Below, piece by piece: positions 1 through 6,293 of a DNA stretch of 13,316 nucleotides (position 1 is the first letter of the stretch; the number at the start of each line of letters is the position of its first letter). The DNA comes from DATBLE01 sp046734415 (GTDB lineage: Bacteria; Actinomycetota; Thermoleophilia; Gaiellales; Gaiellaceae). Where the stretch lies: positions 1-13,316 of the forward strand of contig JBKPRD010000135.1 in NCBI GenBank assembly GCA_046734415.1, written 5' to 3'. Below the pieces are notes generated by a model. It did no database searches. It was given only the letters and a program-made list of their open reading frames with translations, and was not told the origin of the DNA. Both the position numbers and the translations under genes were made by a program.

Positions 1-471
1 CACGCGACGCGGCGGTGGATCGCCTGCCGCCTCGAGTTCAGGGGCTGGCACCGCGGCCCCCTGCTGCAGCCGGGCAAGTTCACCGAGCTCTTCTTCCTGG
101 ACGAGGCGACCGCATTCGCCGCAGGGCACCGCCCGTGTGCGCTCTGCCGCCGTGCCGACTACACCCGGTTCCTGGAGCTCCTCGGCGCGACCGGCGCCGA
201 CGCCCTCGACGAGCGGCTGCACGCGGAGCGCCTCGAGCCTCACGAGACGCGCTTGGACGACCTGCCGGACGCGTCGTTCGTCCTCCACGACGCCGAGCCG
301 TACCTCGTCCTCGGCCGTCGCCTCCTGCGGTGGACGCCGGGCGGCTACGACATGTCGATCCCCAGGCGCGGCGGCCGAGCGCGCGCGATCACCTCGCCCT
401 CGTTCCTCACCGTCCTCGACTCCGGCTGGGAGGGCGGGGTGCCGCTCCTGCATCCGAGCGCTAGCGGGTGA
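1..471 (+). CDS. Uncharacterised protein with Ada-like Cys motif, 3' part only
   Basis: The reading frame is open from base 1 and stops with TGA at 469-471, giving 156 visible residues. The start lies outside the window. The visible part includes TELFFLDEATAFAAGHRPC followed by ALCRRADY. The A-x-A-A-G-H-R-P-C-x-x-C-R pattern recalls the zinc-binding segment of the Ada repair protein (typically AGYRPCKRC), so a small metal-binding or nucleic-acid-binding role is possible. I recall similar uncharacterised bacterial proteins, but I know of no proven function. A second half (about residues 85-150) carries LVLGRRLLRWTPGGYD and a C-terminal SFLTVLDSGWEGGVPLLHP. Third codon positions are almost all G or C, supporting this frame over the shadow frame starting at base 15. 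The 3' end overlaps the convergent gene at 461-874 by 11 bases. Real gene: confident. Function: unknown. Confidence 0.8.
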   Translation, partial: HATRRWIACRLEFRGWHRGPLLQPGKFTELFFLDEATAFAAGHRPCALCRRADYTRFLELLGATGADALDERLHAERLEPHETRLDDLPDASFVLHDAEPYLVLGRRLLRWTPGGYDMSIPRRGGRARAITSPSFLTVLDSGWEGGVPLLHPSASG

Positions 472-874
472 CGTCGAGAAAGAAATCGAGCGGCGCCCCG
501 ACCAGCACCTCGAGGATGTGGCCGATGACGTAGCCGGCGAGGCCGCGCTCCTCGGTGTCCTTGAACGCCTGGTGGAAGCCGGCCCTGAGCGCGGCCTCGA
601 TCGTCGAGCGATTCCAGCGGACCTGCTTCGTCCCGGCCGCGGGCACGAACGAGAGGACGAGCTCCTCGCGGGTCGTGTGCAGCCGGCATGCAGCGCCGTT
701 CAGGCCGCTGAGCGCCAACCGCTGCACCTCGCCGTCGAGGCCGCCGCCCTTGAAGGCCGGCTTCTCGGTGCAGGGGTTCGTCAGGTGAGAGTTCCCGAAG
801 CCGATCGCGCCGGTCGAGAGCTCGACCACGATCAGCGCGAGCGCGGCCGCGAGGAGGACTGCGATCCGCCTCAC
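461..874 (-). CDS. Small membrane-anchored or secreted hypothetical protein
   Basis: A 137-residue protein starting with GTG at 874 and ending with TAG at 461-463. Residues 1-22 (VRRIAVLLAAALALIVVELS) are a signal peptide or signal anchor: two arginines, then a hydrophobic stretch. The remainder would lie outside the membrane. It holds two cysteines (C35, C63) that could pair, an LSGLNGAACRL segment, and a C-terminal half with amphipathic helices ending in LVGAPLDFFLDVTR. The GTG overlaps the TGA of the upstream MFS gene (GTGA), and a strong GGAGG stands 5 bases before the GTG, so start and coupling are well supported. I do not recognise a named domain. Its position suggests it may be an exported partner of the transporter, but that is only inference from coupling. 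The 3' end overlaps the opposing gene by 11 bases. Confidence 0.8.
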   Translation of the reverse strand: MRRIAVLLAAALALIVVELSTGAIGFGNSHLTNPCTEKPAFKGGGLDGEVQRLALSGLNGAACRLHTTREELVLSFVPAAGTKQVRWNRSTIEAALRAGFHQAFKDTEERGLAGYVIGHILEVLVGAPLDFFLDVTR

Positions 875-2271
875 GCCGTCCTCCGCAGACGCAGCAGCGG
901 GACGAGCGCGAGCAGCGCGAACAGCGCCGCGAGCGCGAACGACGACCGAAACCCGCGGGTCAGCGCCGACTCCAGAGTGTTGACGAGGTCGTCGCGCGCA
1001 TCCCGAACGTTGTCGTCCGTCCGCGCGCCCGCCTCTTCGAACGGCTTGCCGAGATCCGGCACCTCGCCCTTCTGCGCGTTCTGGAGCGCATCGCGGAGCG
1101 CAAGCGCGATCGGCACCTTCTTCCGGATCGGGATGTTCGCGTCGAGGACCGCCTTCGTCCCGCCGAGCAACGCCCGCTGGCCAGCATTGTCGAGCGCGCT
1201 TGTCAGCAGCGGGCCGACGAGCGCGAGGCCGAGCACGAGCCCCACATGCCTGGCCGAGACGGTGATCGCGCCGCTGCGGACGAGTCCGGCCTCCGCGTCG
1301 AGGGAGGCCCGCGTCAGCACGGGGACGGCGAGCCCGAGCCCCGTGCCGCAGAAGGCGAGCGCCAGGGCGACGAGCGCGTTCGACACGCGCGGCAGCAACG
1401 CGAGCGCGATGAGACCCGCGGCGAGCAGCGCCGCCCCGCCACCGACCGCCGCCGGCGCCGACATGCCGCGTCCGACCCAGCGCGCCGTCAGGGTCGTCAG
1501 GGGCAGCGTGCTGACGACGAGGGCACCGGTGATCGGCTCGAGGCCCCAGACGGTGATCACGAGCAGGACGGCGAGGAAGAGCGCCCCCACGAGCGCGGCG
1601 AAGACGAGGCCGAGCGCAGCGTCGGCCGCGAGCGCTCCGCGCCCACGCCGCCGCGGCGCGGGCGCCTCGTCGACGAGGACGGTCGCCGAACCCGTGGCGA
1701 GCAGCGCGACCGCCGCGACCGGCGCCTGGACGACGAAGATCGCGCGCCAGTCGAAGAGCTGGGTGAGGACGCCGCCGAGGAAGGGGCCGAGCGCCGCCCC
1801 GAACACGGCGACCGTCGTCCACAGCGCGGCCCCGCGCGCACGCGAGCCGCGGAGACCGCCGAGCAGGGCGAGCGATGTCGCGAGCAGGAGCGCGGCTCCC
1901 AGTCCCTGCACGCAGCGGAAGGCGATCAGAGCGGGCAGGCTCCAGGCCGCGGCACAGCCGATCGACGCCGCGGTGAAGAGCGCGAGCCCGACGCGCGCCC
2001 AGAGGCGCGGGTCGAGCCGGCGGCCGACCAGCGCGATCGCCGCCGCGACCACCGCGACGACCAGGTTGTACGACGTGATCACCCAGGACACGCCGACGAT
2101 CGTGGTGTCGAACGCGCCGTAGAGGTCGGGAAGCGCGAGGACGACGATCGACGAGTCGGCGAAGGCGACCGCGACCGATGCCGCGACCGCCGCGATCAGC
2201 AGCGTGCGCCGGTCAGGCAGGGGGCCGCTCCTGCACGCGCTCGCTCGGGTCGGCGAAACCGAAGCGCCCAT
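871..2271 (-). CDS. MFS transporter, DHA2 (drug:H+ antiporter)-like
   Basis: A 466-residue (from the ATG at 2271) integral membrane protein of the major facilitator superfamily. The N-terminus has the DHA2 signature: ADSSIVVLALPDL, then VSWVITSYNL. TM5 carries the antiporter motif C (GAALGPFLGG), followed by DWRAIFVVQAP. I count about 12 hydrophobic helices, near residues 23-48, 60-82, 90-110, 112-140, 147-172, 176-196, 216-243, 246-264, 272-294, 298-322, 333-360 and 443-462. Typical DHA2 proteins have 14; the pair usually found between helices 6 and 7 seems absent. An unusual hydrophilic loop of about 80 residues (361-441) precedes the last helix. Proton-driven efflux is likely; the substrate is unknown. 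The ATG overlaps the GNAT gene by 59 bases and lacks a ribosome binding site. A CTG at 2220 preceded by AGGAG is a plausible alternative start, giving 449 residues. Confidence 0.9.
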   Translation of the reverse strand: MGASVSPTRASACRSGPLPDRRTLLIAAVAASVAVAFADSSIVVLALPDLYGAFDTTIVGVSWVITSYNLVVAVVAAAIALVGRRLDPRLWARVGLALFTAASIGCAAAWSLPALIAFRCVQGLGAALLLATSLALLGGLRGSRARGAALWTTVAVFGAALGPFLGGVLTQLFDWRAIFVVQAPVAAVALLATGSATVLVDEAPAPRRRGRGALAADAALGLVFAALVGALFLAVLLVITVWGLEPITGALVVSTLPLTTLTARWVGRGMSAPAAVGGGAALLAAGLIALALLPRVSNALVALALAFCGTGLGLAVPVLTRASLDAEAGLVRSGAITVSARHVGLVLGLALVGPLLTSALDNAGQRALLGGTKAVLDANIPIRKKVPIALALRDALQNAQKGEVPDLGKPFEEAGARTDDNVRDARDDLVNTLESALTRGFRSSFALAALFALLALVPLLRLRRTA

Positions 2272-2635
2272 AGAGGTCGTGCGCGTCGCGGGTGTGGAGC
2301 ATCCACCTGACGCCCGCGAGCGGTCCGTTCACGACCATCTCGCGCACCAACTCGACGCCGAGGCCGCGGCCACGATGCTCGGGGAGAACGTAGACGTCGG
2401 CGAGGTAGGCGAGCGCGACGCCGTCCGAGAACGCCCGCGCGAAGCCCGCCTGCCGTCCCCGAGGGTCGTAGAGCCCCACCACCCGGGTCGCCTGACGGAC
2501 GAGCCGCTCGACCGTCTCGCGCGGGCGGCCCTGTGCCCAGTAGGAGTGGTTGGCGAGGTAGTCGTGAACGGCGTCGACGTCTACGCGGCTCGGGTCGTCG
2601 TCGAGCTCGTAGCTCCCCTCGAGCCGGCGGATCAT
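2213..2635 (-). CDS. GNAT family N-acetyltransferase
   Basis: A 140-residue acetyl-CoA-dependent acyltransferase of the GNAT fold. The acetyl-CoA binding motif A is clear: DVYVLPEHRGRGLGVELV (about residues 80-97), with the pyrophosphate loop R88-G-R-G-L-G93. The C-terminal part has WMLHTRDAHDLYGRFGF, the usual GNAT ending. The N-terminus (DDDPSRVDVDAVHDYLANHSYW) matches a common stand-alone bacterial subgroup whose substrate is not defined. The ATG at 2633-2635 shares one base with the recO stop (TGATG), a translational-coupling arrangement that fixes the start. Longer starts in the same frame would run inside recO and are not supported. Small-molecule acetylation or drug modification is possible, but the substrate cannot be read from sequence. 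Confidence 0.92.
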   Translation of the reverse strand: MIRRLEGSYELDDDPSRVDVDAVHDYLANHSYWAQGRPRETVERLVRQATRVVGLYDPRGRQAGFARAFSDGVALAYLADVYVLPEHRGRGLGVELVREMVVNGPLAGVRWMLHTRDAHDLYGRFGFADPSERVQERPPA

Positions 2636-3369
2636 CAGGCGCTGAGCGTGCGCAGCCGGAAGCCGCCGTGCTCCTCGTATGACGCGCTGATCACCGCGAG
2701 CACGTCGCGCGCGCCTCGCTCGGTCAGCCCGACCATACGCGCGTCGGCGAGCGGGCTGCGAAGCAGCGCCTCCATTCCCGCCAGCCCGTCGGGCGAGAGC
2801 GCCAGGGCGCCGGCGCTGCACGCCTGGCACACGGTGCCGCCGGCCCGTGCCGAGTAGCCCGCGAGCGGGCCCTGGGCGCCGCACTCTGCGCAGCTGCCGA
2901 CGTGCGGGAGATAGCCCGAAAGCCAGAGGAGCTTGAGCTGGAACGACAGCCCGAGCGGGTCGAGATCGGGCCGGGAGCCAGTCGGCGCCTGGTCGAGCAG
3001 GTCGAGGAAACGGGTCAGCGCGCCGAAGGCGCGCTCGTTGCCCTCCTGCTCGGTGAAGAGGCGAAGCATCGCCTCCGCTCCGACGAGCCCGACGGCGAGC
3101 CGCCCCGGATCCTCGCGCGTCTCGCGGTGCGAGCGCAGCAGAGTGACGCCGGTGACGGTGTGCAGCTCGCCGCTTCCCTGATGGAGCATGACCTCGACGT
3201 GGCCGAGCGGCTCGAGCCGCCCGCCGAAGCGCGACGTCGTGCGCCGGATGCCCTTCGCGATCGCGCCGATCCGGCCGCGCTCGGCCGTGTACAGGTGCAG
3301 GATCCGGTCCGCCTCCGCGTACCTGATCGAGCGGAGGACGACGGCCTCGGTCTTGTAGGGACGGCCCAC
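2635..3369 (-). CDS. recO: DNA repair protein RecO
   Basis: A 244-residue RecO, the usual size. RecO works with RecR (and RecF) to load RecA on SSB-coated single-stranded DNA and to anneal complementary strands. The N-terminal OB-fold region begins YKTEAVVLRSIRYAEADRIL and continues with ERGRIGAIAKGIRRTTSRFGG, typical of the family. The C-terminal helical part holds a four-cysteine zinc site, C160-AE-C163 and C181-QA-C184. The start is GTG at 3369, giving MGRPYKTEAV. No good ribosome binding site precedes it, but a TAGACT box lies 6 bases upstream, suggesting a leaderless transcript. It leads a coupled group with the GNAT, MFS and membrane-anchored genes. Identification is firm. Confidence 0.96.
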   Translation of the reverse strand: MGRPYKTEAVVLRSIRYAEADRILHLYTAERGRIGAIAKGIRRTTSRFGGRLEPLGHVEVMLHQGSGELHTVTGVTLLRSHRETREDPGRLAVGLVGAEAMLRLFTEQEGNERAFGALTRFLDLLDQAPTGSRPDLDPLGLSFQLKLLWLSGYLPHVGSCAECGAQGPLAGYSARAGGTVCQACSAGALALSPDGLAGMEALLRSPLADARMVGLTERGARDVLAVISASYEEHGGFRLRTLSA

Positions 3370-3375
3370 GCAGCC

Positions 3376-3381
3376 AGTCTA
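3376..3381 (-). promoter_or_regulatory. Candidate -10 box for leaderless recO mRNA
   Basis: On the minus strand TAGACT is followed by GGCTGC and then the recO GTG. A TANNNT box 6 bases before the start codon would place the transcription start at or near the first base of the codon. No TTGACA-like -35 is obvious at 16-18 bases upstream. The similarity to the boxes before deoB and the M20 peptidase gene is the main support. Confidence 0.4.
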
Positions 3382-3441
3382 GTTTCGGCCCAGGCGGGAA
3401 CGGGCGATGGTGTTTATGCGTTTGAAGTCGTAGTCCTCCGG

Positions 3442-3492
3442 CTCACGATCTACACCACCCGCTGGTGCGGCTACTGCGTCCCTCACAGCTGA
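3442..3492 (+). pseudogene. Truncated mycoredoxin/glutaredoxin N-terminus
   Basis: Frame 3442-3492 reads LTIYTTRWCGYCVPHS then TGA. TIYTTxWCGYC is the characteristic first strand and redox active site of mycoredoxin-type glutaredoxins in Actinobacteria (first beta strand, then WCxYC). A full protein would continue about 65-75 more residues with a cis-Pro loop; here it stops four residues after the second active-site cysteine, exactly where mutM ends on the other strand. Codons from CTC to GTC all end in G or C, unlike the bases just upstream, as expected for recently coding DNA. No in-frame ATG, GTG or TTG precedes it; CTC stands where GTG would be expected. I read it as a relic of a gene once convergent with mutM and divergent from recO, its 3' part deleted. 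Chance resemblance remains possible. Confidence 0.5.
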
Positions 3493-4280
3493 CAGCCGGG
3501 GCAGTACCAGGTGCCGCGCCCCCCGGCGCGCGTCTTCTCGATCGGCGTCCCGCACCGATCACAGCCCTCCCCGGTGCGGCCGTAGACGCGGAACTCGTGC
3601 TGCATCCGCCCGCCCGCGTAGGTTCCGTCGCCGAGGTCGGCGCCCTGGCGACGGATCCCGCGCCGGAGCGCGCTGCGGATACCCGTGCGCAGCGCCGCGA
3701 TCTGGTCCGGGCGTAGCTCGCCCGCTGCGCGCAGCGGATGGATGCGCGCGTGCCACAGGGCCTCGTCCGCGTAGATGTTCCCGAGCCCGGCGACCGTCCG
3801 CTGGTCGAGGATGGCGGCCTTGATGGGTGCGCGGCGCCCCTCCAGCCGGCGCGCGAGGAACGGAACGGTGAAGGCGCGGCCAAGCGGCTCGGGCCCCAGG
3901 CGGATGCGCAGGTATTCGTCGACCTCGTCCGGATCGAGCAGCGCCCACGTGCCGAACCGCCGCAGGTCCCGGTAGGCGATCCGGGTCCCGTCGTCGAGCT
4001 CGAGCACCGCGCGCTCGTGGCTCGCAGGCTCGTAGCGGAAGCTGCCGGTCATGCGCAGGTGGACGACCAGGACGTCGCCCTGGTCGAGCCGGATGACGAG
4101 GTACTTCCCGCGCCGCTCGACGCCGGCGACCCGCTCGCCCGCGAGCCGGGCGGCGACGAGCGCAGGATCCTCCGGCCGGGTCAGCCGAACGTCGTCGATC
4201 CGCGCCGAGCCGATCCGTCGCCCTTCGAGCCGCGCGGCCAACCGCCCGCGCTCGGTCTCTACCTCGGGAAGCTCGGGCAC
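3483..4280 (-). CDS. mutM: Formamidopyrimidine-DNA glycosylase (Fpg/MutM)
   Basis: A 265-residue bifunctional DNA glycosylase/AP lyase that removes 8-oxoguanine and ring-opened purines. The N-terminus is PELPEVET; Pro2 (nucleophile after Met removal) and Glu3 are present. The conserved Lys59 is in RRGKYLV. The likely DNA-intercalating residues are M77 (LRMTGS) and R108-F109 (LRRFG). The helix-two-turn-helix region is LDQRTVAGLGNIYADEALW. The 8-oxoG-loop segment is DGTYAGGRMQHEF, followed by RVYGRTGEGC. The C-terminal zinc finger is C240-x2-C243-x16-C260-x2-C263. The GTG start at 4280 lies one base after the pdp stop (TGA-C-GTG), so it is probably co-transcribed with deoB, the methyltransferase gene and pdp. 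All catalytic residues are present, so it should be active. Confidence 0.97.
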   Translation of the reverse strand: MPELPEVETERGRLAARLEGRRIGSARIDDVRLTRPEDPALVAARLAGERVAGVERRGKYLVIRLDQGDVLVVHLRMTGSFRYEPASHERAVLELDDGTRIAYRDLRRFGTWALLDPDEVDEYLRIRLGPEPLGRAFTVPFLARRLEGRRAPIKAAILDQRTVAGLGNIYADEALWHARIHPLRAAGELRPDQIAALRTGIRSALRRGIRRQGADLGDGTYAGGRMQHEFRVYGRTGEGCDRCGTPIEKTRAGGRGTWYCPGCQL

Positions 4281-4281
4281 G

Positions 4282-5583
4282 TCAACCGATCACGTCGAGG
4301 ACGATTCGGCGGTCGCGCGGCGGCTCGTCCCCGAGCTCGTAGGCGGCGAGGACGGCCGTCGCCGCCTCCGCCGCCGCTGCCTCGTCGCGCGCATGCACCT
4401 CGGCGAGGACGTCGCCGGAAGCGACTTCGTCGCCGCGCTTGCGGAGGCAGAGGACGCCGACCGCGTGGTCGATCTCGTCCTCCTTCGTCTGCCGTCCGGC
4501 GCCCAGGTGAAGCGCGGCGACGCCGATCTGGATCGCGCCGAGGCGGTCGACGACGCCCGCGGCGGGAGCCCGCACCTGCCGGACGACCGGCGCCGTCGGC
4601 AGCGCGGCCTCGTCCGGATCCCCGTCCTGGGCCCGGACCCAGCACTCGTAGGCGGCGAGCGCCGAGCCGTCGGCGACCGCCTGCTCGGCGCGGCGCCGTC
4701 CCTCTGCCTCGTCGATGCCGAGATCGGAGAGCACGAGCAGGTGCGCCACCGACTCCAGGACGAGCTCGGAGAAGTCCTCCGGGCCCTCCCCGCGGATTGT
4801 CGCGAGCGCCTCGCGGAGCTCGAGCGCGTTGCCGACGGCCCGGCCGAGGGGCTGGTCCATGTCGGTGAGCATGCACACGACCTCGCGGCCCGCGCGGCGT
4901 CCGAGCTCGATCATCGCCTCGGCGAGCGCCCGCCCGTCCTCGAGCGTCTTCATGAACGCCCCGCCCCCGACCTTGACGTCGAGCACGATCGCGTCGGCCC
5001 CGCCGGCCAGCTTCTTGGACATGATGCTCGCCGCGATCAGCGAGATGTTGTCGACGGTCGCGGTCACGTCGCGAAGCGCGTAGAGCCGCTTGTCCGCAGG
5101 GACCAGGTTCGCCGTCTGGCCGATGATCGCCAGGCCGACCTCCCGAACCTGCGCGACGAACTCCTCCGTCGTCAGCTCGATCCGGTAGCCCGGGATCGCC
5201 TCGAGCTTGTCCAGCGTCCCGCCGGTGTGCCCCAGGCCACGGCCGCTCATCTTCCCGAATGGGACGCCGCAGGCGGCGACGATCGGGCCGACGGCGATCG
5301 AGGTCTTGTCCCCTACGCCGCCGGTGGAGTGCTTGTCGACGCATCGCCGCCCCAGCGCTGCGCCGAGGTCGATTGTCTCGCCGCTCGCGACCATCGCATC
5401 GGTGAGCGCGAACGTCTCCGCGCTCGACAGGCCGCGGAAGTAGACGGCCATCAGGAACGCGGCCATCTGGTAGTCGGGTATCTCGTCGCGGGTGTAGCCG
5501 AGCACGAGCTCGCGCAGCTCCTCCGGTGCGAGCTCCTCCCCGTTTCGCTTGCGTTCGATCAGCTCAGCAGGCCGGATCGTCAC
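4282..5583 (-). CDS. pdp: Pyrimidine-nucleoside (thymidine) phosphorylase
   Basis: A 433-residue phosphorylase, the usual length for the family. It splits thymidine, deoxyuridine or uridine with phosphate into the base and (deoxy)ribose-1-phosphate. The family signature SGRGLGHTGGTLDKLE is at 113-128. The phosphate-binding segment DKHSTGGVGDKTS is at 83-95. Substrate-binding R171, S186 and K190 match the E. coli thymidine phosphorylase positions. Domain order is the N-terminal helical part, the alpha/beta part, and a C-terminal domain from about residue 335. Strict thymidine phosphorylase (DeoA) and broader pyrimidine phosphorylase (Pdp) cannot be separated safely by eye. The GTG at 5583 overlaps the methyltransferase stop (GTGA); a longer frame upstream is antisense-like noise. 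It sits downstream of deoB, whose product takes up its sugar phosphate. Confidence 0.95.
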   Translation of the reverse strand: MTIRPAELIERKRNGEELAPEELRELVLGYTRDEIPDYQMAAFLMAVYFRGLSSAETFALTDAMVASGETIDLGAALGRRCVDKHSTGGVGDKTSIAVGPIVAACGVPFGKMSGRGLGHTGGTLDKLEAIPGYRIELTTEEFVAQVREVGLAIIGQTANLVPADKRLYALRDVTATVDNISLIAASIMSKKLAGGADAIVLDVKVGGGAFMKTLEDGRALAEAMIELGRRAGREVVCMLTDMDQPLGRAVGNALELREALATIRGEGPEDFSELVLESVAHLLVLSDLGIDEAEGRRRAEQAVADGSALAAYECWVRAQDGDPDEAALPTAPVVRQVRAPAAGVVDRLGAIQIGVAALHLGAGRQTKEDEIDHAVGVLCLRKRGDEVASGDVLAEVHARDEAAAAEAATAVLAAYELGDEPPRDRRIVLDVIG

Positions 5584-6293
5584 GGCTCGGCGACGAAGAC
5601 GACGACGTGGCGTGATGCGTCGAGCGGGCCCTCGAAATCCGGCAGGCTGCCGGCGAGGTGGCCGCGCGTCGGCACCGCCGCGACGTGCCGGGCGGCCGCG
5701 TCGCGGTCGGGGAATCTGACGGTGCCATACACGTCGCGTCGTCTGACGATCGTGAAGTGCCGCAGCAGCGCCCACTCCGCGTTCTCGGCCGTGAACCCGT
5801 CCGCCGGCGCGCCGATCTCGCCGACGAGCTCCCAGAGCTCGTGGAGATTGCGCTCGCTGCTGGTCGCGGCGACGAGGCGGCCGTCCGGCCGCAACACCCG
5901 CCGCAGCTCGCGCAGGGCGAGCTCGAGGTCGGCCGCGTGGTAGAGCATCCAGGCGGCGACAGCGGCGTCGAAGATTCCGTCGCGGAACGGCAGGTCCTGC
6001 ACGTCTCCGACGATCGCCTCCACGCCGCGCTGCCTGGCCAACGCGACCATGCGCTCGGATTGGTCGAGCGCGACGACGCGCGCGTCGAGCTCCCGGGACA
6101 TCCGCTCCGCGAGCTCGCCCCGGCCACAGCCGACCTCGAGGATCAGCCCCGGCGCGCCCTCGGCGACCCCGTCGAAGACGACCGAGTACGGATCGGCGCC
6201 CGTGGCGGTCGACTGGGCAGCCATGCGCGCAGCGAGGCCGCGCTCGTCGGCGTACTCCCGCCGGACGAGAGCCGGGTCGTTGAGGGCGCTCAC
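5580..6293 (-). CDS. Class I SAM-dependent methyltransferase
   Basis: A 237-residue methyltransferase with the Rossmann-type Methyltransf_11 pattern. Motif I, LILEVGCGRGELAERM, starts near residue 50 and binds S-adenosylmethionine. The acidic end of strand 2 is VVALDQSERMV, motif II is VGDVQDLPFRDGIFDA, and the post-motif is ALRELRRVLRPDGRLVAATS. The N-terminus (DPALVRREYADERGLAARMAA) and C-terminus show no extra domain. The substrate is not identifiable; a small molecule is more likely than nucleic acid for this subgroup, by general family knowledge only. The GTG at 6293 overlaps the deoB stop (GTGA), and its own stop overlaps the pdp GTG in the same way, so it is coupled on both sides between two nucleoside-catabolism genes. 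Longer in-frame extension upstream is inside deoB and is rejected. Confidence 0.92.
   Translation of the reverse strand: MSALNDPALVRREYADERGLAARMAAQSTATGADPYSVVFDGVAEGAPGLILEVGCGRGELAERMSRELDARVVALDQSERMVALARQRGVEAIVGDVQDLPFRDGIFDAAVAAWMLYHAADLELALRELRRVLRPDGRLVAATSSERNLHELWELVGEIGAPADGFTAENAEWALLRHFTIVRRRDVYGTVRFPDRDAAARHVAAVPTRGHLAGSLPDFEGPLDASRHVVVFVAEP

Noticed and set aside
137..2122. Very long + strand open frame opposite the MFS and neighbouring genes
   Set aside because: Arg/Ser/Ala-rich low-complexity translation with no domain; a typical antisense shadow in high-GC DNA.
3379..3486. 35-codon minus-strand frame in the mutM-recO gap, starting GTG with a GTGA overlap to the mutM stop
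   Set aside because: The overlap pattern is tempting, but 13 of 35 codons end in A or T, unlike neighbours; the product has no recognisable feature and its last codons coincide with the recO TAGACT box. The opposite strand explains the conserved part better (mycoredoxin relic).
4051..5943. Long + strand frame opposite pdp and the methyltransferase
   Set aside because: Antisense to confidently identified genes, with composition of a shadow frame and no recognisable motif.
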